Shown in pieces: positions 45,077 to 55,346 of a DNA stretch of 64,000 nt; position 1 is the first letter of the stretch, and the number at the start of each line of letters is the position of its first letter. A program made the position numbers and the translations under genes. Under the pieces are notes generated by a model. It worked only from the letters and a program-made list of their open reading frames with translations, had not been told where the DNA came from and did not search any database. This DNA comes from Pseudoalteromonas marina (GTDB lineage: Bacteria > Pseudomonadota > Gammaproteobacteria > Enterobacterales > Alteromonadaceae). The DNA is taken from NCBI RefSeq assembly GCF_000238335.3, contig NZ_AHCB03000005.1:744001-808000 (forward strand), read 5' to 3'.

Positions 45077-47869
45077 ATGACTTTGCTCTGGATACCCTTG
45101 TTATCCTTGATTGGCAGTGTTATTTCTGCATTCACAGGCAAACTTTCTCGCAATCAAAGTACATTTGCTACTGTGCTTGCACCGTTAACCGCTTTGGGGA
45201 TTACTTTATACCATGCACCAGCGGTTCTTGCCGGTGAAACTATCCGCTATTCCTTAGCGTGGATCCCCTCTATTGGTCTAGATTTATCGCTTCGTATAGA
45301 CGGTTTAAGCCTCTTGTTTATGTTTATGATATTAGGCATTGGTTTGCTTGTTATTGTATATACACGTTATTACCTCAGCGCCAATGACTCAATGGCTAAG
45401 CTTTATAGCTACTTAATGTTATTTATGACTGCAATGCTAGGCATTGTTATGTCTAATAACGTTATACAGCTATGGCTATTTTGGGAATTGACCAGTATCA
45501 GTTCTTTTTTATTGATAAGTTATTGGTGGCATAAATCTGAAGCGCGTAAGGGCGCGCGAATGGCTTTAGCCGTAACGGGTGCGGGTGGTTTAGCACTACT
45601 TGGCGGGTTAATGTTACTAGGTGATATTGTTGGCAGTTATGACTTAGATGTTATTTTGGCAAGTAAAGCCATTATTCAATCCCATGATTTATACGAGTTA
45701 GCACTTGTTTTAGTATTGCTGGGTGCATTTACTAAATCAGCTCAGTTTCCGTTTCATTTTTGGTTACCTCACGCTATGGCTGCACCTACGCCCGTTAGCG
45801 CTTACTTGCACTCAGCAACGATGGTTAAAGCCGGTATCTTTTTACTTGCGCGCTTTTATCCAGCTTTAGCTGGAACCGAAATGTGGTTTTTATTAGTTGG
45901 TTTAACTGGTTTAGCTACATTGTTATTTGGTGCTTATATAGCGTTATTTAAACACGATTTAAAGGGGTTACTTGCGTATTCGACAATCAGCCATTTAGGT
46001 TTGATCACGCTATTGCTTGGCCTTGATACCGAGCTTGCAACGGTTGCAGCCATATTTCATATAATTAACCACGCCACATTTAAAGCGTCGTTATTTATGG
46101 CTACCGGTATTATTGACCATGAAACAGGCACACGTGATATGCGTAAACTCAATGGTATGTGGCGGTTTATGCCTTATACCGCGACTCTTGCAATGGTTGC
46201 TGCTGCAGCTATGGCGGGTGTACCTCTACTCAATGGTTTCTTATCTAAAGAAATGTTTTTTGCCGAAACACTACATCAGCAAGTACTTGGCTCTATGTCA
46301 TGGTTAATACCGGTACTTGCAACGGTGGCAGGTGCATTTGCAGTCGCCTATTCAGCACGCTTTATTCACGATGTATTTTTTAACGGCGACCCAATAGACT
46401 TGCCTAGAACACCGCATGAACCGCCACGTTATATGCGTGTGCCAATAGAAATACTGGTTGTGCTGTGTATTTTGGTGGGTATTTTCCCAAGCTTTACTGT
46501 TGATAGTATTTTATCTGCGGCGTCATTAGCGGTGTTGGGGGAAGCTATGCCAGAGTACAAGTTAACAATTTGGCATGGTTTTAATCTACCGTTACTGATG
46601 AGTGCAATGGCCGTTGTAGGTGGTTTGTTTATTTACGTGAATCGCAAATATTTATTTCAATTTCAGGCATCACTTCCCACACTTAATGCTAAAAAAACCT
46701 TTGAACGTGCAGTGCTGAGTGTAGTTGCATGGTGTCAGAGTAAGATCAACAGCACTGAAAATGGTTCTTTACAGCGCTATTTGGTTATTATGCTGGGTGT
46801 CGTTTTACTTTGTGCCGGTTGGCCATTATTTGAAATGCAACAATTAGCTGGCAGTATGCCGCGCACACCTGTTGATGTGCATAACGCAATTGGTGCTGGT
46901 TTATTAATAATTGGCGCAATAGCCACCGTTATTTGGCACAGGTCGAGAATGGTCGCACTGTTGATGCTGTCTATTGTAGGCTTAATGGTGTCGGTTTTAT
47001 TCACTCGTTTTTCTGCGCCAGATTTAGCGTTAACTCAGCTTACTGTTGAGGTGGCCACTATTATATTGCTTATGCTTGCGTTGTTCTTTTTACCTCAGCA
47101 TACGCCTAAAGAGTCTAGCTCGTTGCGAGTACTGCGCGACTTAGGAATCGCCTCTACTATTGGTGTAGTGGTTGCGAGTATTTGTTATGCGATATTAACG
47201 CGTCCGTTAAATTCTATTTCTGATTACTTTGTCGCTAATGCCAAAACAGGTGGTGGCGGTACAAACGTGGTTAACGTTATTTTGGTCGACTTTAGGGGAT
47301 TTGACACCCTAGGTGAAATAACGGTACTGGGTATAGCTGCATTAGGTATATTTAAAGTGCTTTCACGTATCCCATTATTTATGCCTGCCAGTGATAGCGA
47401 AGGACGTCCATGGGCGCGTGAGCGTTACCCAATATTACTTGCAAGTATTTCACAAAGCTTATTGCCGTTGGCGTTGTTAGTATCAGCGTATATATTCTTG
47501 CGTGGTCACAACTTACCAGGTGGTGGTTTTATTGCTGGTTTGGTTACGTCAATTGCTTTCATATTGCAGTACATGGCACATGGCTCTAACTGGATCACCG
47601 AGCGTTTTGACATCAACTACCGTAAAATTATTGCCTCGGGGATTGGTATCGCTATGTTTACCGGTGTAGGTAGCTGGTTCTTCGGTCGGCCATTTTTAAC
47701 CACGTGGTTTGATTACTTTGATATTCCGTTTGTAGGTAAAACAGAGCTTGCTAGTGCAATTGTGTTTGACCTTGGCGTGTACCTCACCGTAGTAGGTGCA
47801 ACATTAATGATTTTAGCTAGTTTGGGTAATATGACTTCCGATGCCCCTAAAAAAGAGGTGAATATTTAA
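45077..47869 (+). CDS. mnhA: Na+/H+ antiporter subunit A/B fusion (MrpA/MnhA with MrpB)
   Basis: 930 residues and more than 20 membrane segments. The N-terminal part resembles NuoL/ND5 ('[29 protein letters not shown]', '[30 protein letters not shown]'). The C-terminal ~300 residues contain the MnhB-like region ('[25 protein letters not shown]') that is a separate protein in Bacillus. The fusion defines group-2 Mrp antiporters. It exchanges cytoplasmic Na+ for H+, as suits a marine bacterium. First gene of a six-gene operon, with overlaps or short gaps. Confidence 0.95.
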   Translation: MTLLWIPLLSLIGSVISAFTGKLSRNQSTFATVLAPLTALGITLYHAPAVLAGETIRYSLAWIPSIGLDLSLRIDGLSLLFMFMILGIGLLVIVYTRYYLSANDSMAKLYSYLMLFMTAMLGIVMSNNVIQLWLFWELTSISSFLLISYWWHKSEARKGARMALAVTGAGGLALLGGLMLLGDIVGSYDLDVILASKAIIQSHDLYELALVLVLLGAFTKSAQFPFHFWLPHAMAAPTPVSAYLHSATMVKAGIFLLARFYPALAGTEMWFLLVGLTGLATLLFGAYIALFKHDLKGLLAYSTISHLGLITLLLGLDTELATVAAIFHIINHATFKASLFMATGIIDHETGTRDMRKLNGMWRFMPYTATLAMVAAAAMAGVPLLNGFLSKEMFFAETLHQQVLGSMSWLIPVLATVAGAFAVAYSARFIHDVFFNGDPIDLPRTPHEPPRYMRVPIEILVVLCILVGIFPSFTVDSILSAASLAVLGEAMPEYKLTIWHGFNLPLLMSAMAVVGGLFIYVNRKYLFQFQASLPTLNAKKTFERAVLSVVAWCQSKINSTENGSLQRYLVIMLGVVLLCAGWPLFEMQQLAGSMPRTPVDVHNAIGAGLLIIGAIATVIWHRSRMVALLMLSIVGLMVSVLFTRFSAPDLALTQLTVEVATIILLMLALFFLPQHTPKESSSLRVLRDLGIASTIGVVVASICYAILTRPLNSISDYFVANAKTGGGGTNVVNVILVDFRGFDTLGEITVLGIAALGIFKVLSRIPLFMPASDSEGRPWARERYPILLASISQSLLPLALLVSAYIFLRGHNLPGGGFIAGLVTSIAFILQYMAHGSNWITERFDINYRKIIASGIGIAMFTGVGSWFFGRPFLTTWFDYFDIPFVGKTELASAIVFDLGVYLTVVGATLMILASLGNMTSDAPKKEVNI

Positions 47870-48222
47870 TGGAGCTATTATACGCATCGTGCGTTGGTGT
47901 ATTAGTTAGCTGCGGTATATTTTTACTGTTGAGAGCACGGACGTTTCCTGTAGTGCTGGGTCTTACCATGATCTCGTATGCAGTAAACTTATTTTTATTT
48001 TCATCGGGGCGTTTAACTATAAATAAAGCAGTGGTACTTGGTACCGGAGCAGATTACGCCGATCCACTTCCTCAAGCCTTGGTTTTAACCGCAATTGTAA
48101 TTGGTTTTGCAATGACAGCATTTGTGGTTATTTTGGCTATTCGTGGACGTGCTGATTTAGGGAGCGATCATGTTGATGGAAGCCCAGTTAAATCAGCTGC
48201 TGTAGTTAAGGAGCAAAAATGA
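47869..48222 (+). CDS. mnhC: Na+/H+ antiporter subunit C (MnhC)
   Basis: 117 residues, three membrane helices, NuoK-like. 'LYASCVGVLVSCGIFLLLRAR' and 'ADPLPQALVLTAIVIGFAMTAFVVILA' are the family blocks. Its start overlaps the stop of subunit A/B by one base (TAATG) and its end overlaps mnhD by four. Confidence 0.93.
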   Translation: MELLYASCVGVLVSCGIFLLLRARTFPVVLGLTMISYAVNLFLFSSGRLTINKAVVLGTGADYADPLPQALVLTAIVIGFAMTAFVVILAIRGRADLGSDHVDGSPVKSAAVVKEQK

Positions 48223-49736
48223 TTCAACATTTAGCATCCTTACCTATTTTATTACCTATGCTTGCAGCGGTTATTTTGTTACTTCCACCGTGTGGTAAAA
48301 GTGTAAAAATTCGCCGTTACGCATCAAATGCTATGGCGCTTGTTACGTTTGCCGTTAGTGTGTTTTTATTAATGCATATTTACAATACGGGTATCAGTGT
48401 TTATGCCATTGGTGATTGGTCGGCCCCTTTTGGGATAGTACTTGTGGCCGACAATTTATCAACATTACTCGTAGCGCTAACCTCGTTTTTAGGACTTGGG
48501 GCCATTTTATATGGCAGTGCTGGCGATGATGAAAAAGGGAGCTTTTATCACCCCCTAGTTCATTTTTTAGTATTGGGTGTTAACGGCGCTTTTTTAACGG
48601 GGGATTTGTTTAACCTGTTTGTATTTTTTGAAGTTTTACTTATTGCATCGTATGCATTACTTATGCACGGTGGCGACAAACAAAACACACGTGCAGCGCT
48701 ACAGTATGTCATTTTAAATTTAGTGGGCTCAAGTGTATTTTTAATAGGTTTAGGTATTTTATATGGCGTATTAGGTACATTGAATATAGCTGATATGGCG
48801 CAAAAGGTATCACAGCTTAATGGTGACGATGTATTTATTGCTAAAGCCGGTGGTTTATTACTACTTATTGTATTTGCTTTAAAAGGCGCATTATTGCCCC
48901 TGCATTTATGGCTTCCAAATACCTATGCAAGCGCTAAACCTGTTGTTGCAGCCTTATTTGCTATTATGACTAAGGTGGGCGTTTATGCCATGCTGCGTGT
49001 TTACACCGTTATATTTGGTGAACAGGCGGGTGCACTTGAGCACATGGTACAACCTTGGCTTTGGGGATTAGCAATTGCCACTATTATCGTCGGTGCCATG
49101 GGCGCAATAGCCGCGCAAGACTTGCGTAAGTTAACTGCTAACTTAGTGTTAGTGTCGGTAGGTACATTAGTTGCGCTAGTGGCTTTACAAAATGTAAATG
49201 CAACGGCTGCATTATTGTATTACCTAGTGCATTCAACATTAGTGAGTGCCGCGTTATTTTTATTAGCCGACTTAATTACTAAGCAACGTGGTAAAGTCGC
49301 TGACAGGCTTGTTGGTGGGCGTGCAGTTAAACAGCCGCTTTTACTTGGAGCATGTTTTGTTGTTGCCGCTTTAACTGTGGTAGGTATGCCGCCTTTATCT
49401 GGCTTTGTTGGTAAAATATGGATACTAAAATCGACTTTAAATAGTGAGCAGGCCTTAGTATTTTGGCCCGTTTATTTAATAACAAGCTTTGCATTGTTAG
49501 TTGCACTTTCTCGTGCGGGTACAAGCTTGTTTTGGGAAAGAAAAGATAAACGCAGCGAAAGCCCAGACTGCGCTGATGCAAACCCATTACAAGTTACGGT
49601 AATTATAGGGTTACTCGCATGTTCGCCATTATTAGTTATTTTTGGCGGGCCGATTAGCGAATACATGGTAGGTGCTGCTACGCAATTACATGATATTAGC
49701 GGTGGCATAAATGCTGTACTAAAAGGAGGCATGTAA
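48219..49736 (+). CDS. mnhD: Na+/H+ antiporter subunit D (MnhD)
   Basis: 505 residues, about 14 membrane segments, related to NuoM/NuoN. It includes 'LFVFFEVLLIASYALLMHGGDKQNTRAALQYVILNLVGS' and 'PLHLWLPNTYASAKPVVAALFAIMTKVGVYAMLR', with the conserved glutamate and lysine of the proton path. Together with subunit A it forms the ion-translocating core. Confidence 0.95.
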   Translation: MIQHLASLPILLPMLAAVILLLPPCGKSVKIRRYASNAMALVTFAVSVFLLMHIYNTGISVYAIGDWSAPFGIVLVADNLSTLLVALTSFLGLGAILYGSAGDDEKGSFYHPLVHFLVLGVNGAFLTGDLFNLFVFFEVLLIASYALLMHGGDKQNTRAALQYVILNLVGSSVFLIGLGILYGVLGTLNIADMAQKVSQLNGDDVFIAKAGGLLLLIVFALKGALLPLHLWLPNTYASAKPVVAALFAIMTKVGVYAMLRVYTVIFGEQAGALEHMVQPWLWGLAIATIIVGAMGAIAAQDLRKLTANLVLVSVGTLVALVALQNVNATAALLYYLVHSTLVSAALFLLADLITKQRGKVADRLVGGRAVKQPLLLGACFVVAALTVVGMPPLSGFVGKIWILKSTLNSEQALVFWPVYLITSFALLVALSRAGTSLFWERKDKRSESPDCADANPLQVTVIIGLLACSPLLVIFGGPISEYMVGAATQLHDISGGINAVLKGGM

Positions 49737-50272
49737 TGAGACTGCAAGCCCGTTTTCGTTGGTTACCAACACCATTTCGTAGCTTATTTTTGTTTATAGT
49801 ATGGTTGTTGCTCAATAATAGTGTGTCGGTTGGTCATATTGTACTGGCAACATTTTTTGCTATTTTTATTCCTATTTTAAGCTTCTCGTTTAGAGACCCT
49901 CAGCCGCTTATATTAAAGCCAGGGCTAGCTCTAAAACAATTTTTAATTGTACTTTACGATATTATTGTAGCTAACTTACAGGTTGCGTTATTAATTGTTG
50001 GGCCTTCCAAAAAATTACGCCCCGCATTTATTAAAGTCCCCTTAGACTTAACACACGATATGCCGATTACAATTTTAGCAAGCAGTGTGTCGTTAACACC
50101 CGGTACTGTAAGTGCTGAGGTGTACCCTATTCCTGAATCGTTAGCACAGGGCGAGGAAATGACACAGCGTTATTTGCTCATACATGTACTTGACCTTGAT
50201 AACGAAGCCGAGCTTATCAAGCATATTAAAAAGCGTTACGAAGCTCCACTAAAGGAGATATTTCAATGTTAG
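49736..50272 (+). CDS. mnhE: Na+/H+ antiporter subunit E (MnhE)
   Basis: 178 residues. Two or three N-terminal membrane helices, then a cytosolic domain with 'MPITILASSVSLTPGTVSAEV', the signature of the MnhE family, and 'LLIHVLDLD' near the C-terminus. It overlaps mnhD by one base and mnhF by seven. Confidence 0.93.
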   Translation: MRLQARFRWLPTPFRSLFLFIVWLLLNNSVSVGHIVLATFFAIFIPILSFSFRDPQPLILKPGLALKQFLIVLYDIIVANLQVALLIVGPSKKLRPAFIKVPLDLTHDMPITILASSVSLTPGTVSAEVYPIPESLAQGEEMTQRYLLIHVLDLDNEAELIKHIKKRYEAPLKEIFQC

Positions 50273-50535
50273 ATACCGTATTACTTATCGTTTTTGCCAT
50301 GATAGGGCTCTCTTTATTACTTAATTTGTGGCGCCTTATTATAGGGCCTTCGATTCCTGATAGAGTTTTAGCCCTTGATACTATGTATATTAATGTTATT
50401 GCACTTATTGTTTTATACAGCATAAGTATGGGAACAGGCTTGTATTTTGAGGCTGCATTGCTGATAGCCATGTTAGGGTTTGTAAGCACTGTTGCGGTGT
50501 GTAAGTATTTACTACGTGGCGATATAATTGAATAG
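50266..50535 (+). CDS. mnhF: Na+/H+ antiporter subunit F (MnhF)
   Basis: 89 residues, three membrane helices, with the MnhF/PhaF block 'LWRLIIGPSIPDRVLALDTMYINVIALIVLYSI'. It begins inside mnhE. A small, hydrophobic subunit needed for complex stability. Confidence 0.92.
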   Translation: MLDTVLLIVFAMIGLSLLLNLWRLIIGPSIPDRVLALDTMYINVIALIVLYSISMGTGLYFEAALLIAMLGFVSTVAVCKYLLRGDIIE

Positions 50536-50544
50536 GGTGGCAAG

Positions 50545-50877
50545 ATGATTAGCGAGTGGGTTGTATCAATTTTATTGTTATTTGGCGGCACGTTTATTTT
50601 AATTGGCTCGTTAGGCTTATTAAAACTGCCCGATTTTTTTATGCGTTTACATGGCCCAACAAAGGCCACCACTTTAGGTATGGCAAGTATATTAATTGCC
50701 GCCATGGTATTTTTTGCAAACTCTGAAACGGGTTTAAGTGTTAAGGAAATATTGATTACTATATTTCTATTAATTACCGCCCCAATAAGTGGCTATATGT
50801 TAATTAAGTCGGCTATTCATCACAAACTTAAGCCAAAAGAGGGCACAAAAGGCCTAGATAATATTGAGGATGATTAA
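50545..50877 (+). CDS. mnhG: Na+/H+ antiporter subunit G (MnhG)
   Basis: 110 residues, three membrane helices, with 'LIGSLGLLKLPDFFMRLHGPTKATTLG', the MnhG/PhaG signature, and 'LLITAPISGYMLIKSAIHH'. Last gene of the operon; two hairpins, one a terminator, follow. Confidence 0.93.
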   Translation: MISEWVVSILLLFGGTFILIGSLGLLKLPDFFMRLHGPTKATTLGMASILIAAMVFFANSETGLSVKEILITIFLLITAPISGYMLIKSAIHHKLKPKEGTKGLDNIEDD

Positions 50878-50889
50878 GCTTTATTAATT

Positions 50890-50960
50890 ATTACACTATC
50901 TGGGTAGTGTAATACCAATGAGCGTTCTTAAACCGAATAAAGAAATTTATTCGGTTTTTT
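50890..50960 (+). terminator. Hairpin and rho-independent terminator after the mnh operon
   Basis: A first hairpin ATTACACTA (50890-50898)/TAGTGTAAT (50905-50913) is followed by a terminator in which AAACCGAATAAA (50930-50941) pairs with TTTATTCGGTTT (50946-50957) and continues into T residues. Confidence 0.8.
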
Positions 50961-51066
50961 GTTATTAGAGAAGTCGTTAACGCTTTTATTTAAGAGTGAT
51001 TAATTGAGCTTGAAAACATAATTGCACGTATTAAGCCTTACAAATTGACAAGAAACTTTAAATTTT

Positions 51067-51282
51067 ATGAATAACATAAACCCAAAAAAATTACTCAATA
51101 GCAAATGGACTGCAACGCCTGCCATTAATAAAGAAAAGCATTTTGTAATTGTGGAGGTAGAGTACGATGAAGATGCTAACGTGATAGCGTGTGTTACTGA
51201 GTCTGTGTTTTCTAAAAACCAATACCCCATTAGTTGGCGCGATCTTAAAAACACAGAAAAATGGCGTCAAGGCTGGAAATAA
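51067..51282 (+). CDS. TIGR02450 family Trp-rich protein
   Basis: 71 residues. Family pattern: 'LLNSKWTATPAINKEKHFVIVEVEYDEDANVIACVTESVF' and 'PISWRDLKNTEKWRQGWK', with tryptophans at the usual positions. This small soluble protein is common in marine gammaproteobacteria and has no known function. Monocistronic. Confidence 0.85.
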   Translation: MNNINPKKLLNSKWTATPAINKEKHFVIVEVEYDEDANVIACVTESVFSKNQYPISWRDLKNTEKWRQGWK

Positions 51283-51395
51283 TTTTAATTAATTTATATA
51301 AATCAATAGATTGAACTTTAAATATATAGTTAAAGTAGTTTAAAACCATCAATTTTAGGGAAGATGAGATTGATAAAAAGTAATACCAACAATAA

Positions 51396-51418
51396 AAAAC
51401 CAGCATTTAGCTGGTTTA
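51396..51418 (-). terminator. Rho-independent terminator after the RRM gene
   Basis: On the minus strand AAACCAGC (51417-51410) pairs with GCTGGTTT (51404-51397) and runs into T residues. Confidence 0.75.
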
Positions 51419-51438
51419 AAAATGTGTTTAGCTAACAG

Positions 51439-51681
51439 CTATTTTTCATCTGCGTATTTTACGCGAATCTTACTTTTATCAACGGTTAATTGATTAAGTG
51501 CTTTAATAGCGCTTTTGCTTTCAATATCGTTTGGCATTTCTACAAAGGCAAATCCTTTAGATTGGCCGGTTTCTTTATCGAGTACTAAGTTACAGGTAGT
51601 CACTTTGCCGTGCGCTGAAAACAATGTACGAAGATCTTGCTCTGATGTAGTGCGAGATAAGTTACGAACTAATAATTTCAT
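51439..51681 (-). CDS. RRM-type RNA-binding protein
   Basis: 80 residues, essentially one RNA-recognition motif. RNP2 is 'LLVRNL' (residues 3-8), and RNP1 is 'KGFAFVEM' (residues 43-50). Bacterial single-RRM proteins of this sort are often cold-induced or act in mRNA metabolism; targets unknown. Single gene with a terminator; convergent with the Trp-rich gene. Confidence 0.93.
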   Translation of the reverse strand: MKLLVRNLSRTTSEQDLRTLFSAHGKVTTCNLVLDKETGQSKGFAFVEMPNDIESKSAIKALNQLTVDKSKIRVKYADEK

Positions 51682-51901
51682 ATTTAACCTAAATAATGGT
51701 ATCGGTTAGATTATCTCAAGTAACTTGGTTTTAACCTAATTATATTTTTAGCATCGTTACTTCTATTAGTTTAAAACACTTAACTAGCCCTAAAAGCGAA
51801 TAATGAGTTATTGGTAATAAATAACTAGTTATTAAAATTAATAATTGGTAAGTTATATTTTTAAAAGTTTACTTACCATTAATGTGTTGGGCTGGTTTGT
51901 T

Positions 51902-53179
51902 ATGTCGATATTTCGTTTGAGTGTATTAAATATCTATACTGTGTGCTTTTTAAGTTTTTCATTATTGGGCTGTGGGAGTTCAAGTTCGAAAAATGAGTTA
52001 GTCAGCACTGAGCTGTCGGTACAATCTGCCGCAATTATCAGTGGGGAAATATCAGCAAATATAGAAAGCAATCGTCAAAGTGCAGTTGTGGGTGAGCTTT
52101 CTATAACAGATGAGCAAGCTGGTGAGGCGGTGTTTATTACTCAGACGAGCAGTCAAACACGTTATGGTATATTTAATCTTTCAAGCAATGGTAGTTGGTC
52201 TTACACCTTGGACCTCGCTGACACAAACGTTACCGCATTAGATATAGGTGACACATTACTTGATGAAATAGTAATTAGCTCTGCGGATGGCACTAAAGCG
52301 ACAATAAGCATTACCGTTGTTGGCGTAGTACAGCCAGATAATTTTGTAGTAAGCGATGAAACAACCCTAAATGCTGATGGCGTTAATTTAGGCCTCAGCG
52401 CTTATACGTTAATAGAAACTGTATTTAGTGAAGGCTCAATTGAATCGCCTGATATGTATAGCGGGAATCATGAAGGTGTTATACATATAGTGGAAGATAC
52501 AGACGATATTATAGGTAATCACTTTGTATTTTTAGCTCATCGCGATGAAGACCAAGATAAAGACAAAGGCCCGAGTGATCGTCAGCGTAACGAAATTAAG
52601 TCCTATGATAAATCACCCCCGGCAACGCTTGCTTTTGAAAATGAAACCGTACAATACAACTGGAAGTTTAAAGTAAGTAGTGAGCTTGAGTTAACGAGTA
52701 AATTCAGTCACTTTTTTCAAATAAAAGCCCGTAACGATACCAACGACAATACCAATGGCAACGACGATCAACCTATCATTACGCTCTCTGGTGCTCAAAA
52801 AAACAGTACAGGGAACCAGTTACAAGTAAGATATAGCGCAGGTTTTGATGAAAACGGTAACAGTACAGGGCTTGATAAAAACCTTTTAGAAACAGATTGG
52901 TCACTTATAACCGATGAGTGGATACAGGTTTTTGTTCAAGCCACATTTAGCGAGGAGGGGCAATTTGAGATGACCCTTACCCGCTTAAGCGACAATGAAG
53001 AGCTATTGAATATAAACGAGCAAAATATAGATATGTGGCGAGGCGTAAGCGATGATGACTTTGCACGCCCTAAATGGGGAATTTACCGCTCAATAGTAGA
53101 GACCGATAGCCTTCGCGCTGAAGAAGAGCAGGTACGATTTGCTGATTTTGTGATTAAGAAAGGTTCTTTAATAAAGTAA
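51902..53179 (+). CDS. Lipoprotein with VCBS-like domain and polysaccharide-lyase-like domain
   Basis: 425 residues from the ATG at 51902, chosen because it gives a normal lipoprotein signal ('MSIFRLSVLNIYTVCFLSFS' then LLGC lipobox, Cys near residue 24). A VCBS/cadherin-like domain follows ('GELSITDEQAGEAVFITQ', then 'GSWSYTLDL'). The C-terminal ~260 residues contain 'SDRQRNEIKSYDKSP', 'YNWKFKV', 'FSHFFQIKA' and 'DMWRGVSDDDFARPKWGIYRS', a jelly-roll pattern resembling heparin-lyase-I-like or related polysaccharide lyases. The substrate is unknown. Monocistronic and probably exposed on the outer membrane, suiting a marine degrader of algal polysaccharide. Confidence 0.65.
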   Translation: MSIFRLSVLNIYTVCFLSFSLLGCGSSSSKNELVSTELSVQSAAIISGEISANIESNRQSAVVGELSITDEQAGEAVFITQTSSQTRYGIFNLSSNGSWSYTLDLADTNVTALDIGDTLLDEIVISSADGTKATISITVVGVVQPDNFVVSDETTLNADGVNLGLSAYTLIETVFSEGSIESPDMYSGNHEGVIHIVEDTDDIIGNHFVFLAHRDEDQDKDKGPSDRQRNEIKSYDKSPPATLAFENETVQYNWKFKVSSELELTSKFSHFFQIKARNDTNDNTNGNDDQPIITLSGAQKNSTGNQLQVRYSAGFDENGNSTGLDKNLLETDWSLITDEWIQVFVQATFSEEGQFEMTLTRLSDNEELLNINEQNIDMWRGVSDDDFARPKWGIYRSIVETDSLRAEEEQVRFADFVIKKGSLIK

Positions 53180-53206
53180 TCGACATAATACAATTATAAA
53201 ATCCAC

Positions 53207-53246
53207 AAAAAAGCCCTTAGTAATTTAATTACCAAGGGCTTTTTTA
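53207..53246. terminator. Bidirectional terminator between the lyase-like gene and lipA
   Basis: A 19-bp stem with one mismatch (53207-53225 with 53227-53245), core AAGCCCTT/AAGGGCTT. It has A and T tracts on both sides and lies between convergent genes. Confidence 0.85.
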
Positions 53247-53263
53247 ATACATTTTAAAAGTAA

Positions 53264-54229
53264 TTATTTTACTTCTTTACCGGCAGCTTGTTGGTCAGCG
53301 TGGTAGCTTGAACGAACGAATGGGCCAGAGGCTGCATGTGTAAAGCCAATTTCATCAGCGTACTCTTTCAACGCGTCAAATTCCGCTGGTGGCACGTAAC
53401 GTTTAACTGGCAAGTGATGCTTAGAAGGCTGTAAGTATTGGCCAACGGTAAGCATGTCAACGTTATGAGCACGTAGATCACGAAGTACTTCTTCTATTTC
53501 GCTAATCTCTTCACCTAGACCAACCATTAAGCCAGACTTAGTTTTTACTTCTGGGTGTGCTTCTTTAAAACGACGAAGTAATTCTAACGACCATTTGTAA
53601 TCGGCACCTGGGCGCGCAAGCTTGTACAAACGCGGTGCTGTTTCTAGGTTGTGGTTAAACACATCAGGCGGTGTCTCAATTAAAATTTCAAGAGCACGGT
53701 CCATACGGCCACGGAAATCGGGTACTAAAATTTCGATGGTAATGGTTGGGTTGTGCTTACGAATTTCACGGATACAATCGGCAAAGTGCTGTGCGCCGCC
53801 ATCACGAAGATCATCACGGTCAACCGAAGTAATTACAACGTAGCTAAGCTTCATGTCTTTAATTGTTAGTGCAAGCTTTTCAGGCTCTGCTGCATCAGGT
53901 TTTAATGGGCGACCATGAGCAACATCACAAAATGGGCAACGACGCGTACAAATAGCACCTAAAATCATAAAGGTTGCTGTACCGTGGTTAAAGCACTCTG
54001 ATAGGTTTGGGCACGATGCCTCTTCACATACTGAGTGTAAGCCGTGCTTACGCATGGCTTGTTTAATACCGTCAATACGCTCTGTTGACTTTGGTAAGCG
54101 AATTTTAAGCCACTCTGGCTTACGCAACATTTCAGTTTTTTCTGTTGGTAAAACTTTAACGGGGATCAACGCCATTTTTTCTGCGTCGCGTAGTTTTACA
54201 CCTGGTTCCATTTTGACTGGTTTACTCAT
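53264..54229 (-). CDS. lipA: Lipoyl synthase
   Basis: 321 residues. The auxiliary cluster motif '[12 protein letters not shown]' (CX4CX5C) and the radical-SAM motif 'CTRRCPFC' (CX3CX2C) are intact, and the C-terminus has '[10 protein letters not shown]' with the terminal Ser-rich ligand region. It inserts two sulphur atoms into octanoyl groups. It overlaps lipB by four bases. Last gene of dacA-ybeD-lipB-lipA. Confidence 0.97.
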   Translation of the reverse strand: MSKPVKMEPGVKLRDAEKMALIPVKVLPTEKTEMLRKPEWLKIRLPKSTERIDGIKQAMRKHGLHSVCEEASCPNLSECFNHGTATFMILGAICTRRCPFCDVAHGRPLKPDAAEPEKLALTIKDMKLSYVVITSVDRDDLRDGGAQHFADCIREIRKHNPTITIEILVPDFRGRMDRALEILIETPPDVFNHNLETAPRLYKLARPGADYKWSLELLRRFKEAHPEVKTKSGLMVGLGEEISEIEEVLRDLRAHNVDMLTVGQYLQPSKHHLPVKRYVPPAEFDALKEYADEIGFTHAASGPFVRSSYHADQQAAGKEVK

Positions 54230-54891
54230 TCGTTTTCAAACCCTTCAGTATGCTTAACCTGTGCTGCATTAAGCTTTTTAATCATGTGTTTTACGAGTCC
54301 TTCACCTGCGCTTTGTAGGTTTTGAGGACCCTCTAATTCTTTTGTTTGCACCATATTCATACCGGCATAACCACACGGGTTGATGCGTAAAAATGGACTT
54401 AGGTCCATGTTAACATTTAATGCTAAGCCATGAAATGAGCAGCCGCGGCGAACTCTTAAACCTAATGATGCAATTTTGCTGTCGTTAACGTAAACACCAG
54501 GGGCGTCGGCTTTAGCGTATGCTTCAATATTGTATTCAGCAAGCGACTCTATAATGCACTCTTCGAGCCAAGTAACAAGTTCACGCACACCTATCTTTAA
54601 ACGACGTAGGTTAAATAATACGTACATCATTTGTTGGCCAGGGCCGTGGTAGGTAACTTGGCCACCGCGATCAACTTTAATTACTTCAATGTCGCCAGGG
54701 GCAAGTAAATGCTCGTCTTTTCCTGCTTGGCCTTGAGTAAATACACTTTCGTGCTCTACAAGCCAAATTTCATCAGGGGTGTTTTCATCACGTGTATCGG
54801 TAAAGTCTTGCATTTTTTGCCAAATAGGCATGTAACGCTTGCGACCTAATTGGCGTACGATTAAAGTGTTTTCGCTCACATCAAATCTCAA
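54226..54891 (-). CDS. lipB: Octanoyl-[ACP]:protein octanoyltransferase LipB
   Basis: 221 residues. Active-site signatures are '[21 protein letters not shown]', the catalytic Lys in '[24 protein letters not shown]' and the Cys in '[13 protein letters not shown]'. It transfers octanoate from ACP to lipoyl domains. Seven bases after the ybeD stop. Confidence 0.97.
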   Translation of the reverse strand: MRFDVSENTLIVRQLGRKRYMPIWQKMQDFTDTRDENTPDEIWLVEHESVFTQGQAGKDEHLLAPGDIEVIKVDRGGQVTYHGPGQQMMYVLFNLRRLKIGVRELVTWLEECIIESLAEYNIEAYAKADAPGVYVNDSKIASLGLRVRRGCSFHGLALNVNMDLSPFLRINPCGYAGMNMVQTKELEGPQNLQSAGEGLVKHMIKKLNAAQVKHTEGFENE

Positions 54892-54898
54892 CTATGGC

Positions 54899-55177
54899 TT
54901 AAAGCATATGGCGTACGTCATCGATATTACTGATCACGTTGTAAATTTCTTCAATGTGTTTACCACTTGTAACCGTAGCTACTAGCGTAACAGACTCATA
55001 ATTACCTTTACTGCTTGGTTTTACTTTTGGTGCGTAGTCGCCCGGAGCAATAGGTTGTAATTTTGCTAATATTTGATCTGTTAAATTAACGTTGGCTAAA
55101 CCCATAATTTTAAATGTAAATGGGCAAGGGTACTCTAAGTACTCATCAAATTTAGTATTTTTAACTGGTTGAACCAC
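54899..55177 (-). CDS. ybeD: YbeD/DUF493 family protein
   Basis: 92 residues, full length for the family, with '[25 protein letters not shown]' and '[25 protein letters not shown]', a ferredoxin-like ACT-type fold. It is conserved between dacA and lipB in gammaproteobacteria; function is uncertain, probably regulatory. Confidence 0.93.
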   Translation of the reverse strand: MVQPVKNTKFDEYLEYPCPFTFKIMGLANVNLTDQILAKLQPIAPGDYAPKVKPSSKGNYESVTLVATVTSGKHIEEIYNVISNIDDVRHML

Positions 55178-55286
55178 GTTAGTGACTCCTCATACAAAAG
55201 TGTGAACTCTATGTAAAGCACGAAGCTTAATACAGATAGGCGTTTAGCAGTGATGCATATATGGGGCGCATTCTAGCATTTTTCAA

Positions 55287-55318
55287 GCAAAAAAAAACGC
55301 CTCACAATGGAGGCGCTT
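55287..55318 (-). terminator. Terminator after dacA
   Basis: On the minus strand CGCCTC (55315-55310) pairs with GAGGCG (55303-55298) around a 6-base loop, followed by a T run. It separates dacA from ybeD-lipB-lipA. Confidence 0.75.
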
Positions 55319-55346
55319 AAATTATATATACTTAGTCATTTACAAG

